DNA of 64,000 nucleotides from Pseudomonadota bacterium (GTDB lineage Bacteria > Pseudomonadota > Alphaproteobacteria > Rhodobacterales > Rhodobacteraceae), in NCBI GenBank assembly GCA_020161615.1, contig JAIUPD010000012.1, positions 62,001 through 126,000 of the forward strand, written 5' to 3'. The notes beneath the pieces were generated by a model that worked only from the letters and a program-made list of their open reading frames with translations, did no database searches and was not told where the DNA came from. Positions 32,417-42,124 of this stretch are shown in pieces. A program made the position numbers and the translations under genes. Within the stretch, counting starts at the first letter, position 1. Each line of letters opens with the position of its first letter.

Positions 32417-33538
32417 TCACTCGCCCTGCGCGTCGGCGCGGCTCTTGCCTGCGACCTGCTGGGCCAGCGTGGCGGCCATGAAACCGTCCAGATCGCCGTC
32501 CAGAACGCCCTGCGTGTCCGAGGTCTCGTACTGGGTGCGCAGGTCCTTCACCATCTGATAGGGCTGCAGCACATAGCTGCGGATCTGGTTGCCCCAGCCG
32601 GCATCGCCCTTGTTCTCATGCGCGGCAGTGATCGCTGCGTTCCGCTTGTCCAGCTCCATCTGATAGAGCCGCGCCTTCAGCGCATTCATCGCCGCCTCGC
32701 GGTTCTGGTGCTGGGATTTCATCGAGCTGGTGACCACGATCCCGGTCGGGATGTGGGTGATCCGCACCGCCGAGTCGGTGGTGTTGACGTGCTGGCCGCC
32801 CGCACCGGACGAGCGGTAGGTGTCGATGCGGATCTCGTTGGCCGGAACCTCGATCTCGATATTGTCGTCGACCACCGGATAGACCCAGATCGAGGCGAAG
32901 GAGGTCTCGCGCGTGCCCTTGCCGAAGGGCGAGATGCGCACCAGCCGGTGCACGCCCGATTCCGACTTGAGCCAGCCATAGGCATTGGGCCCGCTGATCC
33001 GGTACGAGGCCGATTTGATCCCCGCCTCGGCGCCCGCTTCCTCGGATTGCAGTTCGACTTTGTAGCCGCGCTTTTCGGCCCAGCGGACATACATCCGCTG
33101 CAGCATCTCGGCCCAGTCGCAGGCCTCGGTCCCGCCAGCGCCGGCGTTGATCTCCAGGAAGGTGTCGTTGCCATCGGCCTCGCCGTCCAGCAGCGCCTCC
33201 AGCTCCTTCGCCGCCGCCTTCTCGCCCAGCGCCTTCAGCGCGGCTTCGGCTTCGGCCACGACGTCCTTGTCGTCCTCCATCTCGCCCAGTTCGATCAGCT
33301 CGACATTGTCGTTCAGGTCGCGGCTGATCGATTCATAGGTCGAAACCGCCTCCATCAGCTGCTGACGTTCGCGCATCAGCTTCTGGGCGCGGGCCGGGTC
33401 GTTCCACAGGTTCGGGTCCTCGATCATCGCGTCGAATTCCTCGAGCCGGTGCTTGGCCGTTTCCCAATCCATCCGTTGCGCAAGCAGGTGCAGCGACTTC
33501 TGGATCGCCTCGACCGTGTTCTGGGTTTCTGCGCGCAT
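32417..33538 (-). CDS. prfB: Peptide chain release factor 2
   Basis: The 373-residue protein carries the catalytic GGQ (residues 247-249) in SGAGGQHVN. The stop-codon recognition tripeptide SPF (203-205) marks it as RF2 (UGA/UAA) rather than RF1. The reading frame is uninterrupted from ATG 33538, so there is no programmed +1 frameshift near codon 25 as found in E. coli prfB. An AGGTGATC ribosome site precedes the start. Confidence 0.96.
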   Translation of the reverse strand: MRAETQNTVEAIQKSLHLLAQRMDWETAKHRLEEFDAMIEDPNLWNDPARAQKLMRERQQLMEAVSTYESISRDLNDNVELIELGEMEDDKDVVAEAEAALKALGEKAAAKELEALLDGEADGNDTFLEINAGAGGTEACDWAEMLQRMYVRWAEKRGYKVELQSEEAGAEAGIKSASYRISGPNAYGWLKSESGVHRLVRISPFGKGTRETSFASIWVYPVVDDNIEIEVPANEIRIDTYRSSGAGGQHVNTTDSAVRITHIPTGIVVTSSMKSQHQNREAAMNALKARLYQMELDKRNAAITAAHENKGDAGWGNQIRSYVLQPYQMVKDLRTQYETSDTQGVLDGDLDGFMAATLAQQVAGKSRADAQGE

Positions 33539-33564
33539 CGGATCACCTGTTCAGCATAGCGAGA

Positions 33565-33583
33565 GGGGGCCGCACCGGCCCCC
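33565..33583 (-). terminator. Hairpin between bcp and prfB
   Basis: Stem GGGGGCCG/CGGCCCCC with a 3-base loop lies in the 128-base gap between bcp and prfB, both on the minus strand. There is no strong T-tract. It probably limits readthrough from bcp into prfB. Confidence 0.55.
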
Positions 33584-33666
33584 TGCCTGGTCGGTCTGAT
33601 ATAAGGTCCGGCCCCCTCAGGCAAGGGCGGGCCGGGGCAGGGGCCACGGGCCCCGGCGGCGGCGGG

Positions 33667-34137
33667 TCAGGCGGGTCGGACCATCGCTTCGACCGCGGCC
33701 AGCACCTCTTCGGCATGGCCCTTGACGCTGACCTTGGGCCAGATCCGGGCGATCTCGCCCTGGCCGTCGATCAGGAAGGTCGCCCGGGTGATGCCCATGA
33801 AGGTCTTGCCATACATGGATTTCTCGCCCCAGACACCATAGCGCTCGCAGATGTCGCCCTCTTCATCGGACACGAGGATGACGCCCAGATCGTGCTTGAG
33901 CCGGAATTTCTCGTGCTTTTTCACGCTGTCCTTGCTGATGCCGATCACCACCGCGCCCGCCGCCTCGAAAGCATGGCCCAGTTCGGTGAAATCCTTGGCC
34001 TCCTGCGTGCAGCCCGGGGTGTCGTCCTTGGGGTAGAAGTAAAGGACCACCGGCTGTCCGCGCAGCGTGCTGAGTGTGACATCGTTGCCGTCCTGATCGG
34101 GGGCGGTGAAGTCGGGGGCCTTGTCGCCGATATCCAT
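33667..34137 (-). CDS. bcp: Thioredoxin-dependent thiol peroxidase (bacterioferritin comigratory protein type)
   Basis: This 156-residue peroxiredoxin has the peroxidatic cysteine C43 in PKDDTPGCTQEAKDF and the GISKDS and GVWGEK motifs of BCP/PrxQ. The resolving cysteine found five residues after the peroxidatic one in E. coli BCP is absent. The only other cysteine is C97 in GDICERYGVWGE. The enzyme may therefore be 1-Cys or use the atypical C97 as partner. Cytosolic; divergent from queA. Confidence 0.92.
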   Translation of the reverse strand: MDIGDKAPDFTAPDQDGNDVTLSTLRGQPVVLYFYPKDDTPGCTQEAKDFTELGHAFEAAGAVVIGISKDSVKKHEKFRLKHDLGVILVSDEEGDICERYGVWGEKSMYGKTFMGITRATFLIDGQGEIARIWPKVSVKGHAEEVLAAVEAMVRPA

Positions 34138-34222
34138 GGTGCTCTCCTCTGGTTGCCTGAAGTTGTAGTCGGCCCGACGCGAGGTTAAAGGGGGCGGGGC
34201 GGAAAAGTGAAGGATCAGCCGC

Positions 34223-35269
34223 GTGAAGCTCAGCGATTTCGATTATCACCTGCCCGAGGATCTGATCGCCACCCGGCCGATGAAACCGCGCCCCGCCGCC
34301 CGTCTGCTGCTGGCCGAGGGCGACGCCATCACCGACCGGCATGTCCGGGACCTGCCACAGATCCTGCGCCCGGGCGACCGGCTGGTTCTGAACAACACCC
34401 GCGTCATCCCCGCGCGCCTGTTCGGCGAGCGGTTGCGGGACACGAAGGACGGCTCGGGCCGCGCCAAGGTCGAGGTGACGCTTCTGAATCCTGAGCCCTC
34501 GGGCGGCTGGCGGGTGCTGGCGCGGCCGCTGCGAAAACTCGCGCCGGGCGACCGGGTGGATTTCGGCGCGGGGCTGACCGCCACGGTCGCCCGCAAGGAC
34601 GAGACCGAGGCGGTACTGGCCTTCGACCTGACCGGCCCCACCTTCGACGCCGCGCTGGAGGAAGCGGGCCGCATGCCGTTGCCGCCCTATATCGAAAGCC
34701 GCCGCCCCGCCGATGCGCAGGACCGCGAGGATTACCAGCCGGTTTTCGCTCGCGAGCGCGGCGCGGTGGCGGCGCCCACCGCCAGCCTGCATTTCGATCA
34801 GCCGCTGCTGGACCAACTCCGTCGCCTGGGCGTCGATTTCACCGAGGTGACGCTGCATGTCGGCGCCGGGACCTTCCTGCCGGTCAAGGTGGAGGACGTG
34901 ACCACCCACCGCATGCACGCCGAATGGGGCGAGGTCACGCCCGAGGCCGCAGCGCAGATCAACGCGACGAAAGCCGCGGGCGGGCGGGTCATCCCGGTCG
35001 GCACCACGGCGCTCAGGCTGATCGAAAGCGCGGCGCGCTCGGGCCGGGTCGAACCCTGGCGGGGCGAGACGGATATCTTTATCTACCCCGGCTTCACCTT
35101 CCACGCCACGGATGGGTTGATCACCAATTTCCACCTGCCGAAATCGACGCTGCTGATGCTGGTCTCGGCGTTGATGGGGGCGGATCGCATCCGCGCGATC
35201 TATGACCACGCGGTGGCCGAACGCTACCGCTTCTTCTCCTACGGCGACGCCTCGTTGCTGCTGCCTTAA
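34223..35269 (+). CDS. queA: tRNA preQ1(34) S-adenosylmethionine ribosyltransferase-isomerase
   Basis: The 348-residue protein begins (GTG start) [19 protein letters not shown], the typical QueA opening. It contains [28 protein letters not shown] and [15 protein letters not shown] motifs. It transfers the ribosyl part of SAM to preQ1 in tRNA to form epoxyqueuosine. Its stop overlaps the convergent stop of the molybdopterin-binding protein gene by four bases, which is unusually tight. Confidence 0.96.
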   Translation: MKLSDFDYHLPEDLIATRPMKPRPAARLLLAEGDAITDRHVRDLPQILRPGDRLVLNNTRVIPARLFGERLRDTKDGSGRAKVEVTLLNPEPSGGWRVLARPLRKLAPGDRVDFGAGLTATVARKDETEAVLAFDLTGPTFDAALEEAGRMPLPPYIESRRPADAQDREDYQPVFARERGAVAAPTASLHFDQPLLDQLRRLGVDFTEVTLHVGAGTFLPVKVEDVTTHRMHAEWGEVTPEAAAQINATKAAGGRVIPVGTTALRLIESAARSGRVEPWRGETDIFIYPGFTFHATDGLITNFHLPKSTLLMLVSALMGADRIRAIYDHAVAERYRFFSYGDASLLLP

Positions 35270-36254
35270 CCCTTTCGGTCGCGTGGTCGGGGGCGGGTCG
35301 GGATGTCCTTGAGCAAGCCCCCCACGCCCATGCCCCGGATGTCGGCGCCGGTGACCGGCACGCCGCAGATCAGCCGCTCCAGCACCCAATCGGCGCCGTT
35401 CAGGGCGGGCGAGCGGGCGCAACCCGGCAGGCCCACCACCGGCACACCATTCAGCGATCCGATGAACAGCAGGTTCCCGGGATCGACCGGCATGCCGAAA
35501 TGCTCGACCGTGCCGCCCGCGCGCCTCAGCGCGGAAGGGGCCACGTCCCGCGCGTCCGAGGTGGCCGAGGCGGTGAGGATCAGGATCAACGCGCCCCTGG
35601 CCTGGGAAAGCGCCGCGGCCAGCGCGGTTTCCTCATGCGGGACAAGCACTTCCGGGCCGAGCGTCGCCTCCAGGCGGCCCAGCCGTTCCTGCGTGACGCG
35701 ATGCCCCTTGTCGCCCAGCCCCTCGCCAACCACGGTCTCGATCATCACCGCGTCCTTCAGAACCGGCCGCGCCAGGTCCAGCGCCCCGCGTCCGGCCTCG
35801 CAAGCGGCGAGAACCGAGGCTTTCTCAAGCCCATAGGCGATGATCTTCACGGTGGCGACCATGCCGCGCGGCTCCATCCGGTGCCATTCGGGCACCGTCG
35901 CCAGCGTGATCGCGGGATCGGTGTTGTTCACAGCCGCGACCCGGCCCGGGTCGATCCGGGCGATCCCCGGCCCCTTGGCCATGACATTGACCCGGCCGGT
36001 GCCCACGGCCTGCAACTCCAGCCCCTGCGAGCCCGCCACCAGCGCTTCCGCCAGCGCCAGCGCCGCCGCATCCTCGCCCATGTCCCCGGGCCCCAGCCGC
36101 GCGGCGATCACCTGCGCGCGACCGGCGCCGCGCAGCGCCTCGATATCCCCGGCGTCGAGCACCTTGCCCTTCTTCAGCCGCCCGCCCGGCAGTGGCACCG
36201 AATGCGCCAGCACCGCCCCCAGCGCGTCCTCAAGGTCGACGGGCCCGAAATCCA

Positions 36255-36258
<4 letters not shown>
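35266..36258 (-). CDS. Molybdopterin-binding domain protein (MoCF type)
   Basis: This 330-residue cytosolic protein has a C-terminal MoaB/Mog-like molybdopterin-binding fold: [22 protein letters not shown], then [20 protein letters not shown], then [21 protein letters not shown]. An N-terminal domain of about 170 residues resembles that found in Mo-cofactor-handling proteins accompanying xanthine dehydrogenase or CO dehydrogenase. Its start overlaps the xdhC-like stop by four bases. It probably handles or checks the molybdenum cofactor before insertion into a hydroxylase encoded elsewhere. Confidence 0.82.
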
Positions 36259-37232
<974 letters not shown>

Positions 37233-37374
37233 GGGGGATCCTCCTGCAGCATACTATGCGGTCGGTTTCGCCGGATGGCCAGCGCGACCTTTGGGGCAGG
37301 GGCCACCAGGGGCCGGGCAGGCAAAAGCCCCCGGCACCGAGGGGCGCCGAGGGCGAGGGTCACGAAGCGGCCAA

Positions 37375-39444
37375 TCAGTTCGAGGCGACCTGCAGCAGCG
37401 GCGTGATGCGGCGCACCACCACGCGGCGGTTCTCGCGTTCCGCGGCCTCGGTGCGGATGCGCAGGTCGCTTTCGCCATAACCCTGCAGCACCATGTTGGC
37501 GGGCGAGACCCCGAAATATTCCGTCAGCGCCCGCGCCACCGATTCCGCGCGGCGGTCGGAAAGCGTCAGGTTCATCACGTCGCTGCCCACGGCGTCGGTG
37601 TGGCCCTCGATCAGGAACACCTCGTTCGGGTTCTCGGCGATCATGCTGGTCATCAGCTCGCCCAGCGCCAGCAGGTTGCGCGCCTCATTGGGCGAGATCG
37701 CGGCCGAGCCAGTGTCGAAAGTGATGTTCTGCACCTGCGCCGCCGGGGCCAGATACCGCACGCGGTCGATCTGCCGGATCTGGTTGAGCGAGAAGGCACG
37801 ATCGACCGGGGCCTGGCTTTCCAGGGCCACGCGCAGCGCCTGTTCGTCCTGCGGATCCACCTGGCGCGGGGCCTGACGGTTGGGCTCGGGCAGATCGGCG
37901 ATCACCACGGGCTCATAAGTCTGCGTATCGTCGAAAAGGACGGTGCGCGAGCCGTCGGGATGGATCACCACACGCTTGACCACCCGGGCCTCGGCGTTGC
38001 GGACCGTGACAACCTGGCTGCCGTCGCGCTGCTGGACCACGGTTTCCGACGAGCCGTCCGAATAGCGGCGGGTCGTCACTTCGCTGCCGGGCTGGCGCAG
38101 GATCGCGTCATCGTCGCGCAGGACTTGCAGATGGCCGTTGCGGTCGCGAACCACCACACGGTCGGGCGCGGTGCCCACCACCTCGCGGTTGTCGTTCAGC
38201 AGCGCGCCGACGACCAGCGCCCCGGCTGCGCCGACCAGCGCGCCCTGCAGGAAGCGGTTGAAATTGTCGTCTTCCTGTTGGCCTTGGGCTTGGGCCTGCT
38301 GCGGCGCAGCGGCCTCGCCTTCGGGGGCGGCAGTGGTGTCGGTGCGGGCGTAATCCTCGGACGAGAGGCGGGCGTTGTCTTCGGTCACCGTCTCGGTGCT
38401 TTCCTCGACCACTTCGCCGGCTTCGGTGGCGGCGAGCGGCGCTTCGGCCTCGCCGGTGGCGGCCTCGGTCGCGGCGTCCGAAGGTTCGGTGGCGATGATG
38501 TCGGCGCCGCCTTCGGCCTCGGCCTCGCTGTCCGAGCCGCCGCCCAGCGCGTTCACGATCCGGTCGAGGGTCGAGGGTTCTTCCTCGGCCGCCGTTTCGG
38601 TCTCGGATGTCGCGTCGGGCGCGGCTTCGGCCTCGGTCGTGGCTTCTTCCGGGGTCGCTTCGGTGGTCGCTTCGGTCTGGGCCTCGCCCTCGGCCGCCGC
38701 GTCCTCGTCCGAGCCGCCGCCGAGCGCGTTGACCAGACGGTCCAGCACGGAAGGGTCTTCCTCAGCAGCCGTTTCGGCCTCGGGCTGCGGATCGACCGAG
38801 GTTTCGGCCTGAGCCTCGGGCTGGACTTCGGCCTGAGCCTCGGGTTGAGCCTCGGGCTGGGCTTCGGCCTGCGGGGGGGCGGGGGTTTCGACAGGCGCTT
38901 CCGCCTGAGCCTCGGCTTCAGCCTCAGGGGCGGGCAGGGTTTCTGCGGGCACGGTTTCTGCCGGCGCCTCAGCCTGGCCGGCAGGCGCTTCGGGCTCGGG
39001 CTGGGTCTCGGCCGGCGCATCGGCCTGAACCTCGGGCGCCTGACCCTCGGAGGCCTGAGCCTCCGGCGCGGCTTCGGGCTGAACCTCGGGCTGAACCTCG
39101 GTTTCTGCCTGACCCTCGGCCTCACCCCGGATGGCACCGCCCAGCTGTTCGGTCAAGCTCTCGAGCGAGGGCGCGGCACCCCCCTCGGCGCTGCCTTCCG
39201 CGGCGGCCCCGGCCTCGGCCTCGGCCTGCGGCTGGGTGACATCCCCGGCGCCACCGCCCTCGTCGCCCTGCAGGGCCTCGGCCACGGCGACGTTGCACTC
39301 GTCCGGCGTCATGCTGTCGGTGCAAAGCTCGGCCCTGAGTTCCTCGGGGCTTCGGCCCTGCTGGGCCATGGCCGGGAAGGTCACGGGGACGGCCAGCGCG
39401 AAGCTGGTCACCAGGGCGGTCGTCGTCTGAAGGGGGCGTCGCAT
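37375..39444 (-). CDS. OmpA-family protein with long acidic low-complexity linker
   Basis: The 689-residue exported protein has a signal peptide (ALAVPVTFPAMA), a short N-terminal segment with two cysteines (C41, C50) and a region of about 300 residues made largely of Ala, Glu, Pro, Gln and Thr. A middle domain and a C-terminal OmpA peptidoglycan-binding domain follow (FLIEGHTDAVGS, LSDRRAESVARAL). Within the linker a hydrophobic motif recurs: DPSVLDRLVNALGGGSD at 230-246 and EPSTLDRIVNALGGGSD at 289-305, with a weaker PSLESLTEQLGG at 92-103. The ATG at 39444 has an AGAGGAG site; in-frame extension upstream is rejected. It probably tethers the outer membrane to peptidoglycan. Confidence 0.87.
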   Translation of the reverse strand: MRRPLQTTTALVTSFALAVPVTFPAMAQQGRSPEELRAELCTDSMTPDECNVAVAEALQGDEGGGAGDVTQPQAEAEAGAAAEGSAEGGAAPSLESLTEQLGGAIRGEAEGQAETEVQPEVQPEAAPEAQASEGQAPEVQADAPAETQPEPEAPAGQAEAPAETVPAETLPAPEAEAEAQAEAPVETPAPPQAEAQPEAQPEAQAEVQPEAQAETSVDPQPEAETAAEEDPSVLDRLVNALGGGSDEDAAAEGEAQTEATTEATPEEATTEAEAAPDATSETETAAEEEPSTLDRIVNALGGGSDSEAEAEGGADIIATEPSDAATEAATGEAEAPLAATEAGEVVEESTETVTEDNARLSSEDYARTDTTAAPEGEAAAPQQAQAQGQQEDDNFNRFLQGALVGAAGALVVGALLNDNREVVGTAPDRVVVRDRNGHLQVLRDDDAILRQPGSEVTTRRYSDGSSETVVQQRDGSQVVTVRNAEARVVKRVVIHPDGSRTVLFDDTQTYEPVVIADLPEPNRQAPRQVDPQDEQALRVALESQAPVDRAFSLNQIRQIDRVRYLAPAAQVQNITFDTGSAAISPNEARNLLALGELMTSMIAENPNEVFLIEGHTDAVGSDVMNLTLSDRRAESVARALTEYFGVSPANMVLQGYGESDLRIRTEAAERENRRVVVRRITPLLQVASN

Positions 39445-39785
39445 GGCAACTCCTCTGAGCGTTCCAGTTGCCGGTAAACGCCCGGATCGCCGCCTTGTTC
39501 CGAAAGACGCGGCGGCAGGGGCGGGCGGTCGCTGATGGAGAGGGCTGGAAACCAAGACCGCCGCGCCCGGGAGGAAGGCGCGGCGGCAGGTGTGACCCCA
39601 TGGGCTGACGGGGCCGCCTGGCCGCTGGGAGGGAGCGTGCGGCCGTTGCAAGTCAGATGGGGCGGGCGGAGCGAAAAGCCAAGGGGGTGGAACCGCGACC
39701 TTCGGTCGCAATCCTGCAGGAGCGATAAATCATTGGGATGCAAGGTGTTGATATTTCTGTGATCGACCTGGGCACCCCGCCTGCC
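39445..39785. other. 341-bp intergenic region with two hairpins
   Basis: This non-coding stretch lies between coxE and the OmpA gene, both on the minus strand. It contains a perfect 10-base stem CCGCCGCGCC/GGCGCGGCGG (39558-39567 and 39577-39586) and a smaller hairpin GCGACC-TTC-GGTCGC (39695-39709). The end near 39720-39775 is A+T-rich and probably holds the OmpA promoter. I could not fix -35/-10 boxes. Confidence 0.5.
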
Positions 39786-41045
39786 TCAGCCATTCAGCAT
39801 CGCCATCAGCCGCGCCTTCTCGCCCCGGTCGCGGGGGTCTGACAGCGCCTCGGCCAGGGCTTCAAGCGAGGCGATGGAATGCCCGGCCCTGAGCGTGTCG
39901 ACATGCGGCAGCATGACCCGCACCCCCTGCGCGCGCGGCGCGAACCCGTCCCAGCGCAAAAGCGGGTTCAGCCAGATGAGCCGCCGGGCCGAAAGCTGCA
40001 GGCGCTCCATCTCCTTGGCCAGCAGCGCCGGATCGTCGCGGTCGAGCCCGTCGGTGATCAAGAGGACCACGGCGCCCTGACCCAACACCCGGCGCGACCA
40101 GTCGCGGTTGAAGTCGTGCAGGCAGGCGCCGATCCGCGTGCCGCCCTGCCAATCCCGCGCCTCGTGCCCGGCGGCGTTCAGCGCGGCGTCCACGTCGCGG
40201 GTCCTCAGGTGGCGTGAGATATTGGTCAGCCGCGTCCCGAAGGTGAAGGCATGGACCCGCGCCCATCCCTGGCCCTGCCGGTTGGCGACCGCATGGACGA
40301 AATGCAGCACCATCCGCGAATAGGACGCCATCGAGCCCGAGATGTCGCACAGCACCACCAGCGCTGGCCAGCGCGTCGCGGGCTTGCGGCGGGCCAGCGT
40401 CAGCACCTCGCCCCCGGTGCGCATGGCCCCCCGCAGCGTTCGGCGCCAGTCGGGGCGCAGGCCGAGTGGATCGGCGCGCAGGCGGCGGGTCTTCAGGGGT
40501 TTTACCGGCAGCGAGAGACGGGCCAGCATGCGCCGGGCCTGCGCCGCCTCGTCGGCCGTCATCTGTTCGAAATCGAGCGCGCGCAGTTTCTCCTCGGCCG
40601 AGGCGGTGAAACTCGCGTCGATCTCGATCAGCGCGTCTTCATCCTTTTCCTCCTCGCGCTGGGGCGGGGCGGGGGCTTCGGCCCCGTCGAGCAGCGCCTC
40701 GGCGGCGCGCTTGGCGGCGGAGGCCGCGCGCTCTTCCTCCTGCACCCCGCGTACGGCGGGCAGGAGCAGCGCCATCATGTGCTCCATATAGCGGGGATCG
40801 CGCCAGAAGAGGCGAAAGACCTGGTGGAAGACCTGCCGTTCCTCGGGCCGCGAGACGAAGACCGCGTGCAGCGTCCAGTAGAAATCCTCGCGGCGGGTAA
40901 AACCTGCGGCCTGCACCGCCTCGATGGCGGTCAGCACCCGGCCGGGGCCGACCGGCAGCCCGGCTTTCCTCAGCGCCCGGGCGAAATGCGTCAGATTCGC
41001 CGTGAGCTTGGGGTCGTCGGGCAGGGGGAGCGTGGGCTCGGCCAA
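39786..41045 (-). CDS. coxE: CoxE-like VWA-domain protein
   Basis: This protein of about 419 residues has an N-terminal helical region and a C-terminal von Willebrand A domain with the MIDAS motif DISGSM in LVVLCDISGSMASYSRM, then GGTRIG and LLITDGLDRDDP. CoxE works with the MoxR-type ATPase CoxD in assembling the active site of CO dehydrogenase-like Mo hydroxylases. No ATG fits; a TTG at 41045 (reading MAEPTLPLPDD) is the most likely start, and the in-frame extension to 41117 is repeat-like sequence. coxD lies directly upstream on the same strand. Confidence 0.85.
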   Translation of the reverse strand: MAEPTLPLPDDPKLTANLTHFARALRKAGLPVGPGRVLTAIEAVQAAGFTRREDFYWTLHAVFVSRPEERQVFHQVFRLFWRDPRYMEHMMALLLPAVRGVQEEERAASAAKRAAEALLDGAEAPAPPQREEEKDEDALIEIDASFTASAEEKLRALDFEQMTADEAAQARRMLARLSLPVKPLKTRRLRADPLGLRPDWRRTLRGAMRTGGEVLTLARRKPATRWPALVVLCDISGSMASYSRMVLHFVHAVANRQGQGWARVHAFTFGTRLTNISRHLRTRDVDAALNAAGHEARDWQGGTRIGACLHDFNRDWSRRVLGQGAVVLLITDGLDRDDPALLAKEMERLQLSARRLIWLNPLLRWDGFAPRAQGVRVMLPHVDTLRAGHSIASLEALAEALSDPRDRGEKARLMAMLNG

Positions 41046-41120
41046 TCTTGCGTCTCGCTTTTGGCGGCGCCCGGGGGTCTCACACCCCCGGACCCCCGTG
41101 GGATATGTGGGGCGCAAAGA

Positions 41121-42032
41121 TCACGCGGTTTCGAGGGCTTTCTTGGCGTCGTCCAGCAGACGCTTGGCTTCCGAGCCCTGCAGGCGGGCGATGTCGTCCT
41201 GGTATTTGAGGATCGCGCCCAAAGTGTCGGCGATGACTTCGGGGCTGAGCGCGATCACGTCGAGGGCGAGCAGGCATTTGGCCCAGTCGATGGTTTCCGC
41301 GACACCCGGGCGCTTGAACAGGTCCTCGCCGCGCAGGCGCTGGACGAAGGCCACCACCTCGCGGCTGAGGTCGGCGGCGGCCTCGGGGACGCGGGCCTGC
41401 AGGATCTCGGTCTCGCGGGCGAAAGTCGGGTAATCGACCCAATGGTAAAGGCAGCGGCGCTTGAGCGCGTCATGCACCTCGCGCGTGCGGTTCGAGGTGA
41501 GGATGACGATGGGCGGCTCGGGCGCCTTGACGGTGCCGAGTTCGGGGATCGTCACCTGAAAATCGCCGAGCGCTTCCAGCAGGAAGGCCTCGAACGGTTC
41601 GTCGGTGCGGTCGATCTCGTCGATCAGCAGCACCGGCGGGCCACCGTCCTGCGGGCGCATGGCCTGCAGGAGCGGGCGCTCGATCAGATACTCGGGGCCG
41701 AAGAGGTCGGCGCGCAGCGTCTCGGCCCCGGTGCCCGAAGCCTCGGCGGCGCGGATCGCCACCATCTGCGCGGCGAAGTTCCACTCATAGACGGCCGAGG
41801 CCGCATCCAGCCCCTCGTAGCATTGCAGGCGGATCAGGCGGCGGCCCAGCGCGGCGGCGATGGCCTTGGCGATCTCGGTCTTGCCGGTCCCGGCCTCGCC
41901 TTCTAGAAACAGCGGGCGGCCGAGTTTCAGGGCGAGGAAGGTGACGGTGGCGAGCGAGCGCCCGCAGATGTAGTTCTGGCCGGCCAGCAGCGCCTGAACG
42001 GCGTCGATGCTGGCGATGTCGCGATGGCTCAC
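41121..42032 (-). CDS. coxD: MoxR-family AAA+ ATPase (CoxD)
   Basis: The 303-residue cytosolic ATPase has Walker A GEAGTGKTEIA, Walker B VLLIDEIDR, sensor SNRTREVHDALKRRC and the MoxR-type EWNFAAQ segment. CoxD-type proteins help form the sulfurated Mo-Cu or Mo site in CO dehydrogenases. It is first in the minus-strand coxD-coxE set. The 75-base gap to coxE contains a GGGATAT...GGCGCAAAGA sequence related to the dispersed repeats at 5685 and 9579. Confidence 0.9.
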   Translation of the reverse strand: MSHRDIASIDAVQALLAGQNYICGRSLATVTFLALKLGRPLFLEGEAGTGKTEIAKAIAAALGRRLIRLQCYEGLDAASAVYEWNFAAQMVAIRAAEASGTGAETLRADLFGPEYLIERPLLQAMRPQDGGPPVLLIDEIDRTDEPFEAFLLEALGDFQVTIPELGTVKAPEPPIVILTSNRTREVHDALKRRCLYHWVDYPTFARETEILQARVPEAAADLSREVVAFVQRLRGEDLFKRPGVAETIDWAKCLLALDVIALSPEVIADTLGAILKYQDDIARLQGSEAKRLLDDAKKALETA

Positions 42033-42124
42033 GCCGGATCCTCCCTGAACACCGGGCCATACTGGGGGTGGGCCGGGCGCGTTACAAGCGCCGAGCGGGG
42101 ACTTGCGACCAATGGACAGGTCGC

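Noticed and set aside
33464..33538. Possible programmed frameshift in prfB
   Set aside because: The frame is continuous from the ATG with no in-frame TGA near codon 25, and the RF2 N-terminus is normal.
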